A DNA stretch of 64,000 bases from an uncultured Coriobacteriaceae bacterium (GCA_944319885.1 CALUFC010000007.1:1-64000), one strand, 5' to 3'. Shown: positions 54,901-62,389, counted from the stretch's first letter. A program made the numbers and translations. Notes: a model not told the origin generated them from the sequence alone.

Positions 54901-56089
54901 GGACGATGACACGGGTAACGCGCTGCCCGAACCGGTGTGGCGTTACCAGACGAATGACTGGACGCTGTACTTCAACGGAGAAAAGCAGCCGGCGGGAACG
55001 GCGGCGTTTACGTGGGGGTATTTCCCGACAGACGGCGAGCGCGAGCAGGTTGATGCCGCGGAAACCGGTGTCTACGAGCTTCGCGCGTGGGCGCTTGATG
55101 GCGATCCCGAGGTTGTGGCCCAGGATGCGCGTGGCACGTACTACGTGCTCGAACTCGACGACACGCCCGTTGTGGTCAACGATGCCGAGGGCAAGCCGGT
55201 GACCGTGCGCGTGCGCGACGTGGTGAACGACGAAGCCGCCGAGGCGCTTTCGGACGAGGTGCTTCGTCCCATCCATGAGGGCGGGCACGGTGCGAGCGGC
55301 CTGACGCGTGCGGCGGGCGACCCGTGTGATTCGTCGCGGGCGCATGCTCATGCTGCTGCGGGCACGACGTACGTGAAAAACGGGAACCCGGCGCTGCCGG
55401 TGGATGCCGACCACGAGATCTCGCTGCTCTACGACGACCTCATCGCCGATGTCCTCGGCGAGCGCGAGGAAGCGCTCGACGCCAAGGCGCGTGCGGCGGT
55501 TGGTGGATCCTTTGCGAGCGGTGGGTACGAGACGCTGTTCAAGTATCTCGACCTTGTGGACCAAGATGACGGCAACCTCTGGGTGGCAACGGCAGACGGC
55601 TCTGCGACAGCGGTGTTCATTCCCTATACCGCAACGATGACGACGGAAAGCGATATCGCGGTGGTGCGCTTCGAGAACCTTACGCGCGATTACACCGTGG
55701 GCGGCACGGATGCCGACATCGATGACGCGGTGGCGGCTTCGAACGCGGTTGCGCTCGCGGCGACAAAGGAGGCCGACGGCATCACATTCGAGATTCCGAG
55801 CGGGAAATTCGGCCCCATCGAGGTGATGTGGCAAAACCCCGATGACCCGGATGCGCCCGTTGATTCGGATGAGCCCGATGACGATCAGCCCGGCGACGTG
55901 GTGCCCGGTCAGGGGACGGGTAATGAGCAGGCTGCGAAACCAAGCGCGCCTGCGGACGATCAGCATGCTGCCGGGACGCTGGTTGAGACGGGCGACAACA
56001 CTTTGTTCGTTGTCGCGGCGCTTGTCGTAGGCGCTGCTGCCGTCTTTGCTGCGGCATACGTGCTGAGGCGCCGTGGGTCGCACGCATAG
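51965..56089 (+). CDS. Large sortase-anchored surface protein with beta-helix and Listeria-Bacteroides-type repeats
   Basis: A 1374-residue surface protein starting at ATG 51965 (AAGGA upstream). The signal peptide spans about residues 1-35. Residues about 100-680 consist of repeats with VYGGGTDADTTG-like and GGxVxxIYGGGY-like turns, suggesting a beta helix. Residues about 870-960 include a YYRAAPRTVTYEF...PGWEFLGWETDD segment like Listeria-Bacteroides (Flg_new/InlB B) repeats. The shared module lies at about 1149-1290 (FKYLDLVDQDDGNLW). The C terminus carries LVETGDN, a hydrophobic helix and RRRGSHA, a divergent LPxTG-like signal. It is likely a wall-anchored adhesin. Confidence 0.8.
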   Translation: MKRTPTSLLAAGCLALALGLGSFSALGSTPQPAWAAEALGSALVPSRAAGEYTAADAAGFSQALTEISSLPAGSEATMTVSADIDLTGQSASWGAKDIKLTIKGAEGTAPLLTIDGDRLDVAGQLTLENIHISASTIYANGHALTLGEGFGGGEDGQARMTVYGGADSDLDLGGGSTSLTVLDGVYKLIAGGNAAGTLRGGTYVEFGGSAKFPTAADGEQEGDTSTGSSEGYNLYQAAEYETEWTPVMVSVTTRGHIPYAIYGGGTDADTTGSTTVEMTGGTVYQIFGGGAAFMNPDYKEAGDRDGRVSGNTTVHVTGGEVKSIYGGGYNGIDVYDDVPEDARSARAVVSGTAHVTIEGNAVVPACEQSEDASTSGADPAAVHGGSFHSTVGATEVVVGGNARIESGGKEGTGYGYGTLFGAGTNDVVLNTTSVTLKDGARIGVDGQLNLNGQYVVSQGYFSSMTPLGYAAQSKCYLGGPAFTYGSEVRNQDNAAYAASATVEGGQVDVLTVGNKSRNTKQASKSVAGNVLLQQTGGTVAAIEASCISEKQVAVSGNVDVKVSGGTVQNYIMGRYDSSHAADTVIGGKATLELSGTAADGGYRTVPLIENMDAVTVKNGAKIAAVGDWTVNDYEGKYGFSKPNPDHMNAVGDIPFYQVKGLDVEEGAALAISQQHALIEGDITINGQLEIKRSGSGVEAPLTAEGTASGEGALLPFEGTGYGTGSLPKVDEEYVYAKKNGSSMDLTLANAGTSGLYVDVRDEGSTQSAWYIAKEEPQEQLWYYEVYYEYIDENGTSEWMLYNASQGGWALPDATVSIDHDDFDGEDLGWEAVDGSGNEILGTHYVYDEDYPTGETSHRLSATCAEATKENPLKIYYRAAPRTVTYEFEGDAPAYVTPPTKQDTCYAAPVEIAAEPTAPGWEFLGWETDDMSDDLMGNGTFTMPNHDVVFTGTWKRTATALTPQATSLVAYEGGMGTNGTDDDTGNALPEPVWRYQTNDWTLYFNGEKQPAGTAAFTWGYFPTDGEREQVDAAETGVYELRAWALDGDPEVVAQDARGTYYVLELDDTPVVVNDAEGKPVTVRVRDVVNDEAAEALSDEVLRPIHEGGHGASGLTRAAGDPCDSSRAHAHAAAGTTYVKNGNPALPVDADHEISLLYDDLIADVLGEREEALDAKARAAVGGSFASGGYETLFKYLDLVDQDDGNLWVATADGSATAVFIPYTATMTTESDIAVVRFENLTRDYTVGGTDADIDDAVAASNAVALAATKEADGITFEIPSGKFGPIEVMWQNPDDPDAPVDSDEPDDDQPGDVVPGQGTGNEQAAKPSAPADDQHAAGTLVETGDNTLFVVAALVVGAAAVFAAAYVLRRRGSHA

Positions 56090-56116
56090 GACGGCGGCTT
56101 GATAGCATGGCGAGGC

Positions 56117-56147
56117 AACGGGGTCTGCGGTGGCGGGCCCCGTTTGC
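56117..56147 (+). terminator. Hairpin downstream of surface protein 3
   Basis: AACGGGG (56117-56123) pairs with CCCCGTT (56138-56144), extendable by two G-T/C-G pairs. The T tract is short. Confidence 0.5.
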
Positions 56148-56203
56148 ATGGCATGGGGTATGATGGCTCACAGGAAAAAATTTAAGCTTGAAAGGCGGTG
56201 CCC

Positions 56204-56683
56204 ATGCTGCGCATTGGCCACGGTTACGACGTTCACCGGCTTGTGAAGGGGCGCCGCTGCATCATCGGCGGTGTGGATATTCCGCACGAGAAAGGCTTGC
56301 TCGGCCATTCGGATGCCGATGTGCTCTCGCATGCGCTTGCGGACGCCATCCTGGGCGCGATGCGCGGTGGCGACATCGGCAAGCTCTTCCCCGACACCGA
56401 TCCTGCCTACGAGGGGGCCGATTCGCTCAAATTGCTCACCGAGGTTATGGCCTATGCAAGGCGCGAGGGCTATGCGTTCGTGGATGCCGATTGCACCATC
56501 GCCTGCCAGGAGCCCAAGATTAGCCCGTACCGTGATCAGATGCGCGAGAATCTGAGCGCGGCGCTTGGCGTCCCCGTGGAGAACGTGGGCGTGAAGGCTA
56601 CCACCACCGAGCGGCTCGGCTGGGAGGGCCAGGGCGAGGGCATTGGCGCCTGGGCGGTGTGTCTCCTCGAGAAGCTCGGCTAG
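56204..56683 (+). CDS. ispF: 2-C-methyl-D-erythritol 2,4-cyclodiphosphate synthase
   Basis: A 159-residue trimeric enzyme of the non-mevalonate pathway. GHGYDVHRL near the start provides metal ligands. GLLGHSDADVLSHALADAILGA is the signature block, FPDTDP follows, and the KATTTERLGWEGQGEGIGAWA end is diagnostic. ATG 56204 is preferred over GTG 56198 by spacing from AAAGGCGG. It is separated from ispD by the surface-protein cluster and followed by cysS. Confidence 0.95.
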   Translation: MLRIGHGYDVHRLVKGRRCIIGGVDIPHEKGLLGHSDADVLSHALADAILGAMRGGDIGKLFPDTDPAYEGADSLKLLTEVMAYARREGYAFVDADCTIACQEPKISPYRDQMRENLSAALGVPVENVGVKATTTERLGWEGQGEGIGAWAVCLLEKLG

Positions 56684-56832
56684 CTAACGTGGAAATCCTC
56701 TAAAACACATCTCGGAAATTCTCTATTTTATATTTTTGCAGCTTGAGAGCTAAGTTCGAGCTTCCCTCATATGACAGGCGTCGCTGGGGTACCATGGACA
56801 GGTATGCAGACGAGGCTGCTAAGGAGCCATTC

Positions 56833-58299
56833 GTGAAGATCTACAACAGCGCCACGCACGCAAAGGAAACGTTCCAACCCATCGAGGCGGGCAAGGTCCG
56901 CATGTATGTGTGCGGTCCCACGGTCTACGACAATATCCATATTGGCAACGCACGCACGTTTATCAGCTTCGACGTCATTCGCCGCTGGCTGATCGCACGT
57001 GGCTACGAGGTCACGTTCGCGCAGAACCTCACCGATGTGGACGATAAGATTATCAACCGCGCCAACGAGCAGGGCCGCACGGCCGAAGAAGTGGCGACGG
57101 AGTTCTCGAACAAGTTCATCGACGTGATGCACCGCGCCAACGTGATGGATCCCGACGTGCGCCCGCGCGCCACGAAGGAGATCGGCCCCATGATCGGCAT
57201 GATCAAGACGCTCATCGAGCAGGGCCATGCCTATGCCGCCGACAACGGCGACGTGTATTTTGCCGTGCGCAGCGATCCTTCGTACGGTGAGGTCTCCGGT
57301 CGCAAGGTGGATGACCTCATGGTGGGCGCGCGCATTGCCGCCGGTGAGGCCAAGCGCGATCCTTTGGACTTCGCACTCTGGAAGGCTGCCAAGCCCGGCG
57401 AGCCCATGTGGAACTCGCCGTGGGGCAAGGGCCGCCCCGGCTGGCACACCGAGTGCGCCGCCATGGTGCACCGCTATCTGGGTTGCCCGATCGACATCCA
57501 CGGCGGTGGGTCCGACCTTGCCTTCCCGCATCATGAGAATGAGTGCGCTCAAGCCACCTGCGCCTGGCATGAGGGCTTCGCCAACACGTGGATGCACACG
57601 GGCATGTTGCTTGTCGACGGCGAGAAGATGTCCAAGTCGCTCGGCAACTTCTTCACGCTCGAGGAGGTGCTCGAGAAGCATTCTGCGGCGGCGCTCCGCC
57701 TGCTCATGCTGCAGACGCACTATCGCTCGCCGCTCGATTTTAGCTGGGAGCGCTTGGAGGGCGCCGAGAACTCGCTTACGCGTATAGCCGGTACAGTGAA
57801 GAATCTCACGTGGGCCGCGCGTCATGCCGAAGGGGATGCCGATGCGTCGCTTGCCGCGAAGCTCAACGCTGCCGTCGATGCCGCGAAGGCAGAGTTCGAG
57901 AGTCAGATGAACGACGACTTTAACACCGCTGGCGCGCTTGCGGCCTACTTCCAGCTGGTGACCGAGGCCAATACCTACCTCGATCAGGCGGGTTCGGCGG
58001 TTGATGCCGATGCCGCGCTTGGCGCCGCAGCGAGCATCGCTGGTGCATTCAAGGTGTTGGGTATCGAGCTGCCCGAGCCCGAGGAAGAGTTGCCGGCAGG
58101 ACTTCTGGGTGTGGCGGCGGGGCTTTGCGCCTACACGGGCGACGACGTCAACGAGGCTGCCGAGCGCATCCTGGCTGCCCGCGCCGAGGCACGTGCCGCC
58201 AAAAACTGGGACGTGGCCGACGCCATCCGCGATCAGCTGCGCGACATGGGCCTCATGATCGAGGACACCGCCGCAGGAAGTCGCATCAAGCGCGCGTAA
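56833..58299 (+). CDS. cysS: Cysteinyl-tRNA synthetase
   Basis: A 488-residue class I synthetase. MYVCGPTVYDNIHIGNARTF contains the zinc-ligand Cys and the HIGH-like HIGN motif. SDLAFPHHENECAQ supplies further zinc ligands, and KMSKSLGNFFTLEEV is the KMSKS loop. The start is most likely GTG 56833 (KIYNSATHAK follows), six bases after AAGGAG; ATG 56794 upstream would add 13 residues that do not look like the family. It follows ispF as in related gene orders. Confidence 0.94.
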   Translation: MKIYNSATHAKETFQPIEAGKVRMYVCGPTVYDNIHIGNARTFISFDVIRRWLIARGYEVTFAQNLTDVDDKIINRANEQGRTAEEVATEFSNKFIDVMHRANVMDPDVRPRATKEIGPMIGMIKTLIEQGHAYAADNGDVYFAVRSDPSYGEVSGRKVDDLMVGARIAAGEAKRDPLDFALWKAAKPGEPMWNSPWGKGRPGWHTECAAMVHRYLGCPIDIHGGGSDLAFPHHENECAQATCAWHEGFANTWMHTGMLLVDGEKMSKSLGNFFTLEEVLEKHSAAALRLLMLQTHYRSPLDFSWERLEGAENSLTRIAGTVKNLTWAARHAEGDADASLAAKLNAAVDAAKAEFESQMNDDFNTAGALAAYFQLVTEANTYLDQAGSAVDADAALGAAASIAGAFKVLGIELPEPEEELPAGLLGVAAGLCAYTGDDVNEAAERILAARAEARAAKNWDVADAIRDQLRDMGLMIEDTAAGSRIKRA

Positions 58300-58331
58300 T
58301 CTCGGCGCCTGCTCTCTCCATAGGACTGCGA

Positions 58332-58365
58332 GCCGCTCTTTCCATGAGGAAGGAGCGGCTTTTTG
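58332..58365 (+). terminator. Intrinsic terminator of cysS
   Basis: A 12-bp stem with one T-G pair (58332-58343 with 58348-58359), a 4-base loop and TTTTT. Confidence 0.85.
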
Positions 58366-58422
58366 CAAAGTGCCACATTTATCATCCTCCTATTCGATTT
58401 GAGAGATATCGAGTTAATTCAA

Positions 58423-58464
58423 CGCATAAAAGTACTCATAAAAATTCTTGCGTACTTTTTTGCG
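58423..58464. promoter_or_regulatory. Palindrome upstream of the winged-helix fragment
   Basis: Arms CGCATAAAAGTAC (58423-58435) and GTACTTTTTTGCG (58452-58464) pair at 12 of 13 positions. The sequence is AT-rich. It could be an operator or a relic. Confidence 0.5.
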
Positions 58465-58489
58465 TAACCGGTGACCCCCCCTCTCTCTC

Positions 58490-58897
58490 ATGAAAAGCGA
58501 TATCGGGCTCACGGATGACCAGCAGCGCGTGTACAACCTGCTAAGTACTGCACGCCCCATGGAGGTGGGGGAGTTGCTGGAAGGAGTAGACTTCAGCAGG
58601 TCGAAGCTCACGAAGATTCTTCAGCACCTCGTTTCCCTTGGCGTAGTTGAAATAAGTGGCGTTGCGAGGGGGGACGAAGTATCGTCGATTGGCGTAGACG
58701 GCGCCGCAGAGCGACAGGGTTGCGCAGGATCGGGTTGCCTTACGATAGCCGCCCGTTATCTCCGCAGTCCCAGCTGCTCGAGCAACGGCTCCAGGTACGC
58801 GCGATTGCAGCCGTCGAAGCCCTCGCGCATGCCTGCGAGCGAGATCTTCTCGCGCTCGTTGCCGCGTGCGATCTCGCCTTCGAGCATCTTGAAGTAG
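58490..58897 (+). pseudogene. Winged-helix domain fragment
   Basis: The first 60 residues (TDDQQRVYNLLSTARPMEVG, then SRSKLTKILQHLVSLGVVEI) form a convincing winged helix-turn-helix, similar in style to DprA C-terminal or MarR-type domains. After about residue 65 the frame loses protein-like composition and runs over the convergent flavodoxin gene, so the real gene is probably frameshifted or cut. There is no normal ribosome binding site. Instead the ATG follows seven C residues and four TC units, a simple repeat that could slip. Confidence 0.45.
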
Positions 58898-59298
58898 ATG
58901 CGCATGGCGATTTTATCCATCACGCCGAGCCGCTCGAAGTGAAATCCGCCGCGGCAGTACACCCATGGCAGATCGGGGTAGCTATCTGCAGGGAAGGAGC
59001 GGCGGAACGCCTCCTCGTGTTCGCTCGCAGGCCACAGGTCGCACGGCATGGGCGTTGCACCCACGGCGATCACGGCATAGCGCTTCTCGGGATGCTTCGC
59101 CATGTACGCTTGGAAACGCTTGGCGCCCTTGATGCTCGCCGCATGGAACCAGCTGGCAAACACTATGAGTTCGGCATCCGTGGCAACCGCCTCGATGCAA
59201 TCAAGCGGTTCAGGCGTGCAACTCAGTTCTTCGGCCATCCAGTCAGCGTACGTCTTTGTCGATCCCGTTTGCGAGCAATATACAACAGCGGCTTTCAT
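58756..59298 (-). CDS. Flavodoxin-domain protein
   Basis: A 180-residue protein. The start KAAVVYCSQTGSTKTYADWM has the FMN phosphate-binding loop (SQTGSTKTYA). IVFASWFHAASIKGAKRFQAY is the second flavin loop, and the protein ends in a helical region that includes GFDGCNRAYLEPLLEQLG. This is typical of stand-alone flavodoxin-domain proteins (HemG/flavodoxin-like) and suggests electron transfer. ATG 59298 follows AGGAGA by five bases. Confidence 0.8.
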   Translation of the reverse strand: MKAAVVYCSQTGSTKTYADWMAEELSCTPEPLDCIEAVATDAELIVFASWFHAASIKGAKRFQAYMAKHPEKRYAVIAVGATPMPCDLWPASEHEEAFRRSFPADSYPDLPWVYCRGGFHFERLGVMDKIAMRIYFKMLEGEIARGNEREKISLAGMREGFDGCNRAYLEPLLEQLGLRR

Positions 59299-59794
59299 AC
59301 GTTCTCCTAGCATCAGGGCCTATGGTCATCTATTCCCTGCAAGGTCGTATTTGCCGTTGTCGTGAATAAAGCCTTACCAAGTGCTGATGAATGCGATCAA
59401 GCCAATAGCGACCAATAGTCGAAAGACTTTTTCACGAAGTGAGTGTTTCAGTGGTGATTATGCAGGTATCCGCAGGCATCTATTGATGAAAACACATGAA
59501 AAACTTTAGTCTAATAAAGCGATATAGACGGACATTGCAACTAGAAACACTCACTTGATGAAACGGTGCAAGAAAATAAGGGAGAGTCCCGTGATTTGAA
59601 GGCTCTTCATCTGGGTGTTTGCAGGTGCGAAGACCATCACGCTAAAGCGACTGCTGTATCGGATTTCCCCAGCTATCAGGAAAAAGATGGTGGCAAAGAC
59701 GTGCGTTTAGAATTTGCTATCTAAAGGGGCTCGGTATGTGGTGCAAAATGCCGGTTTATACTGCTGTGCGGAATAGCGAGGCGTAAGGAGATCC
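59299..59794. other. AT-rich gene-free region upstream of rlmB
   Basis: About 496 bases with clearly lower GC than the rest of the window and no plausible gene in any frame. It contains a 13-bp perfect inverted repeat described separately. It should also carry the promoters of the flavodoxin and rlmB genes, which are divergent. Confidence 0.5.
59437..59556. repeat. 120-bp segment with 13-bp perfect inverted ends
   Basis: AAGTGAGTGTTTC (59437-59449) and GAAACACTCACTT (59544-59556) are exact reverse complements. The interior is AT-rich and non-coding. This may be a remnant of a small inverted-repeat element. Confidence 0.5.
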
Positions 59795-60781
59795 ATGGGC
59801 AAGCAGCAGGGCGGACGCGGTCAGCGGCCAACTGGTCGCGATGTGCGCGGCGGACGAGGTGTTCGCCAGCAGGGTCATAACGAGCAGCCGCTCGGTGGGA
59901 GCAGGAGCGCGCGCGACCGTGGCGTCGCGTTTGGCAAAGATGCTGCCCGGAAGCGAGGTGCCGAGAGGGGACGAGATGTTCGGGCCGCCAGCAAACGCCC
60001 GACGGTCCGTCCCGCGGGCGACTTCATCGAGGGCCGTCGCGCAACCGCCGAGGCGCTGCGCACGGGTTTCCCCGTGAAGCGCGCACTTGTGGCGGAGGGG
60101 TCGCGCGATGCAGCGCTTACCAAGCTCGTGGACGACGTGCGCGCGGCGGGCATTGCCGTGCGATGTGTGCCCGCGGCAGAACTCGACGCGCTTTCCGCGC
60201 ATGGTGCGCACCAGGGTATCGCGCTCGAGGTCGGGGCGTTCCCGTATGCGGAGCTCGTTGACGTCCTTGCCCGTGCGGGGGAGGGCCCGGCGCTCGTCGT
60301 GGTGCTCGACCATGTGACCGATGCCGGCAACTTCGGCGCTATCGTGCGCACGGCCGAGGTCGTGGGTGCCGCGGGCGTGGTGATCGCTAACAAGCGCGCG
60401 GCGGAGGTCACGGTCGCCACGTACAAGACCTCGGCAGGTGCCGTGATGCATCTGCCCATCGCCCGCGTGCCCAACATCGCCCGCGCGCTCGAGGAGCTGA
60501 AAAGTGCCGGATTCTGGGCCATCGGTGCCTCTGAGCATGCCGAGGGAACCTGCTGGGAGACCTCGTTTGCAGGTCGCATCGCGCTCGTCATGGGATCGGA
60601 GGGCGAGGGCATCAGCCGGCTCGTGCTCGAGACCTGCGACGACCTCACCAAGCTTCCGCAGCGCGGTCTCACCGAGAGCCTCAACGTGGCGCAGGCAACG
60701 ACAGCGCTGTGCTACGAGTGGCTGCGCGTGAACGAAACGGCGCTGCCCGAGCTGCTCGCGAACCCCGGGGTGGGTGAGTAG
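59795..60781 (+). CDS. rlmB: 23S rRNA (guanosine-2'-O-)-methyltransferase RlmB/TrmH family, with RG-rich N terminus
   Basis: A 328-residue SPOUT methyltransferase. The first 75 residues are Arg/Gly-rich and low in complexity (QQGGRGQRPTGRDVRGGRG). The substrate-binding domain starts at FIEGRRATAEAL. The SPOUT core has NFGAIVRTAEVVGA, a GSEGEGIS-type loop (ALVMGSEGEGIS) and the C-terminal knot ESLNVAQATT. It follows cysS and precedes the NYN gene, matching the cysS-rlmB-yacP order of Bacillus. An AAGGAG site lies at 59786-59791. Confidence 0.9.
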   Translation: MGKQQGGRGQRPTGRDVRGGRGVRQQGHNEQPLGGSRSARDRGVAFGKDAARKRGAERGRDVRAASKRPTVRPAGDFIEGRRATAEALRTGFPVKRALVAEGSRDAALTKLVDDVRAAGIAVRCVPAAELDALSAHGAHQGIALEVGAFPYAELVDVLARAGEGPALVVVLDHVTDAGNFGAIVRTAEVVGAAGVVIANKRAAEVTVATYKTSAGAVMHLPIARVPNIARALEELKSAGFWAIGASEHAEGTCWETSFAGRIALVMGSEGEGISRLVLETCDDLTKLPQRGLTESLNVAQATTALCYEWLRVNETALPELLANPGVGE

Positions 60782-60783
60782 GC

Positions 60784-61509
60784 ATGGGCAAGAAGAATCG
60801 CGCGAAGGCTAAAGCGAAGCGCTTCGGCGAGGGGTCGGCAAAGCCGATCGTCTCTGCGAGCACCTATGGCGTGGGCAGCTCGTATGCCTCGGGCAGCGTG
60901 TTTGCCGCCGGCAGCGCGTTCGGTGGCTCGGTGGTTCCCGGTCCGGCGCGCGGTACCAACGCGCGCGGCGAGCGCGAGCTGTTGGTGGTGGACGGCTATA
61001 ACGTCATCCATGCCGACACGCGTTACGAGCGCCTCATCTTCGACCGCTCGGACGACCCCTATTCGCGCGATGTCTACGATGCCGCGCGCACCGCGCTCAT
61101 TGCCGATGTTGCCGCCTTTGCCCAGGGGCGCTATGAGCCGGTGATCGTGTTCGACGGCGCAGGCAACGTGAACCCCGATCGGCCCAATCTGCCGCAGGCG
61201 GGCGTGCGCATCGAGTTCTCGCCAACGGGAATCTCGGCCGATACCATCATCCAGCGCCTGTGCACCGATGCGCGCGAGCACGGACGCGCCTGCTCGGTGG
61301 TGACGAGCGACGGTACCATCCAGGCGACGGTGATGGGCAAGGGCGTCACGCGCATCTCGGCGCGTATGTTTGTGGGCGAGGTCAAGCAGGTCGATGCCGA
61401 TGTGGCCGAGGCCGAGGCAGCGCCCGATATCAAGCTCACGCTAGGCAGCCGCCTTTCAGGCGACTCCCTCTCCAAGCTCGCAGCGCTTCGCGACAACCTA
61501 CGGGGATAG
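60784..61509 (+). CDS. NYN-domain (YacP/Rae1-like) RNA-binding nuclease
   Basis: A 241-residue protein. The basic N terminus (GKKNRAKAKAKRFGEG) and a Gly/Ser-rich stretch precede the NYN/PIN fold. LLVVDGYNVIHADTRYE has the first acidic residue, VIVFDGAGNVNP is the second strand, and VVTSDGTIQATVMGKG is the third acidic motif. In Bacillus the family member Rae1 cleaves mRNA on the ribosome; a similar role here is inference. It starts two bases after the rlmB stop and is co-transcribed. Confidence 0.85.
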   Translation: MGKKNRAKAKAKRFGEGSAKPIVSASTYGVGSSYASGSVFAAGSAFGGSVVPGPARGTNARGERELLVVDGYNVIHADTRYERLIFDRSDDPYSRDVYDAARTALIADVAAFAQGRYEPVIVFDGAGNVNPDRPNLPQAGVRIEFSPTGISADTIIQRLCTDAREHGRACSVVTSDGTIQATVMGKGVTRISARMFVGEVKQVDADVAEAEAAPDIKLTLGSRLSGDSLSKLAALRDNLRG

Positions 61510-61537
61510 CAGATTATTAGCATGTAATAATCTGCTA
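61507..61537. promoter_or_regulatory. Palindromic operator of the toxin-antitoxin operon
   Basis: Two exact 13-base arms (TAGCAGATTATTA and TAATAATCTGCTA) separated by GCATG. It lies about 50 bases before the antitoxin start. The central TAATAAT may overlap the -10 box. Antitoxins of this type usually bind such a site and repress their own operon. Confidence 0.8.
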
Positions 61538-61586
61538 AAGTAGAAGATGGCGATAAGATTCAGGTCGTATAGGCAGGGAGGTCGCG

Positions 61587-61874
61587 ATGCCCAAAACAGC
61601 CGCGCTTACCGATTTCAATCGCTCGCCTAATACGTTGCTTGCTGAGCTTCATGAATCTCAGGAGCCTTGCTATCTCACCAAAAATGGTAGGGCATGTGCC
61701 GTCATCATGGATCCCGATGCATTTGAGCAAGCGATGTCTTTTCGTACGGAAGCGCGCGAGCGCGAGATGCGCGTCTATGATGGCGTGCTTCGGGGCTATG
61801 AGGATTATTGTGCGGGGAGGGTTACGCCGGCTCGCGAGGGGCTTGCTGCGCTTCGAGAGAAAAAAGGCTGGTAG
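61587..61874 (+). CDS. Phd/YefM-family antitoxin
   Basis: A 95-residue protein. The N-terminal half has the Phd fold pattern: TDFNRSPNTLLAELHESQEPCYLTKNGRACAVIM, then DPDAFEQAM. The C-terminal half is a charged helical tail (REREMRVYDGVLRGYEDY) that would wrap the toxin. It lies four bases upstream of the RelE-like toxin. A palindromic operator precedes it. GGAGG lies eight bases before the ATG. Confidence 0.87.
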   Translation: MPKTAALTDFNRSPNTLLAELHESQEPCYLTKNGRACAVIMDPDAFEQAMSFRTEAREREMRVYDGVLRGYEDYCAGRVTPAREGLAALREKKGW

Positions 61875-61877
61875 CGT

Positions 61878-62183
61878 ATGGCGTATCGCGTCTATTTCGC
61901 AAACAGCGTTCTCGACTTTATCGATGATCATGTTACGTCAGAGCGCGTTTTTGAGCGCATTGAGGCATATCGTGAGTTGTTGGAGAGCTACCCATACCTT
62001 GGCGCCGCATATGATCCGGAGTACGCGGCAGCCCAGCCTCCGATTCCCTGTAGGCGGCTGCCGATTCCCGATACGCCGTTTACCATGTATTACGGCGTTG
62101 ATGACGAGGTGCAGGCAGTCAATGTGTTCTATCTAGACTTCTCAGCGGCGAACCCGCGATATCGCTTCAGGTATCTAGACTAG
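61878..62183 (+). CDS. RelE/ParE-family toxin
   Basis: A 101-residue protein with the RelE/ParE layout: AYRVYFANSVLDFIDDHV at the N terminus, a helix pair, then strands with RRLPIPDTPFTMYYGVDDEVQAVNVFYLDF and a basic C terminus (RYRFRYLD). Its target cannot be fixed from sequence; RelE-type proteins cut mRNA at the ribosome, while ParE types poison gyrase. It is translated together with the antitoxin upstream. Confidence 0.82.
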   Translation: MAYRVYFANSVLDFIDDHVTSERVFERIEAYRELLESYPYLGAAYDPEYAAAQPPIPCRRLPIPDTPFTMYYGVDDEVQAVNVFYLDFSAANPRYRFRYLD

Positions 62184-62304
62184 GTTTTGTGGGTCCGTGT
62201 GCAGAACGGCTCGACTGCGCCTCGCTGCTTGCCGGTTTTGCCGTCATTCAGTATCCTATAGAAGCTTCGCGCGGGGTGCATGTGCGCCGCCAAGCGCCGA
62301 GCGT

Positions 62305-62379
62305 GCCAGCGTGGCTCAACGGTAGAGCAAGTGATTTGTAATCACTGGGTTGCGGGTTCGATTCCTGTCGCTGGCTCCA
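62305..62379 (+). tRNA. tRNA-Thr (anticodon TGT)
   Basis: A complete 75-base cloverleaf. Acceptor arms GCCAGCG/CGCTGGC are followed by T and an encoded CCA. The anticodon stem GTGAT/ATCAC closes the loop TTTGTAA, giving TGT (reads ACA). The T arm contains GGTTCGATTCC. Confidence 0.95.
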
Positions 62380-62389
62380 TGATGGTGTG

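Noticed and set aside
53087-56149. 1020-residue minus-strand open frame opposite surface protein 3
   Set aside because: The plus strand encodes a signal peptide, repeats and an anchor motif; the reverse frame has none of these and is a composition artefact.
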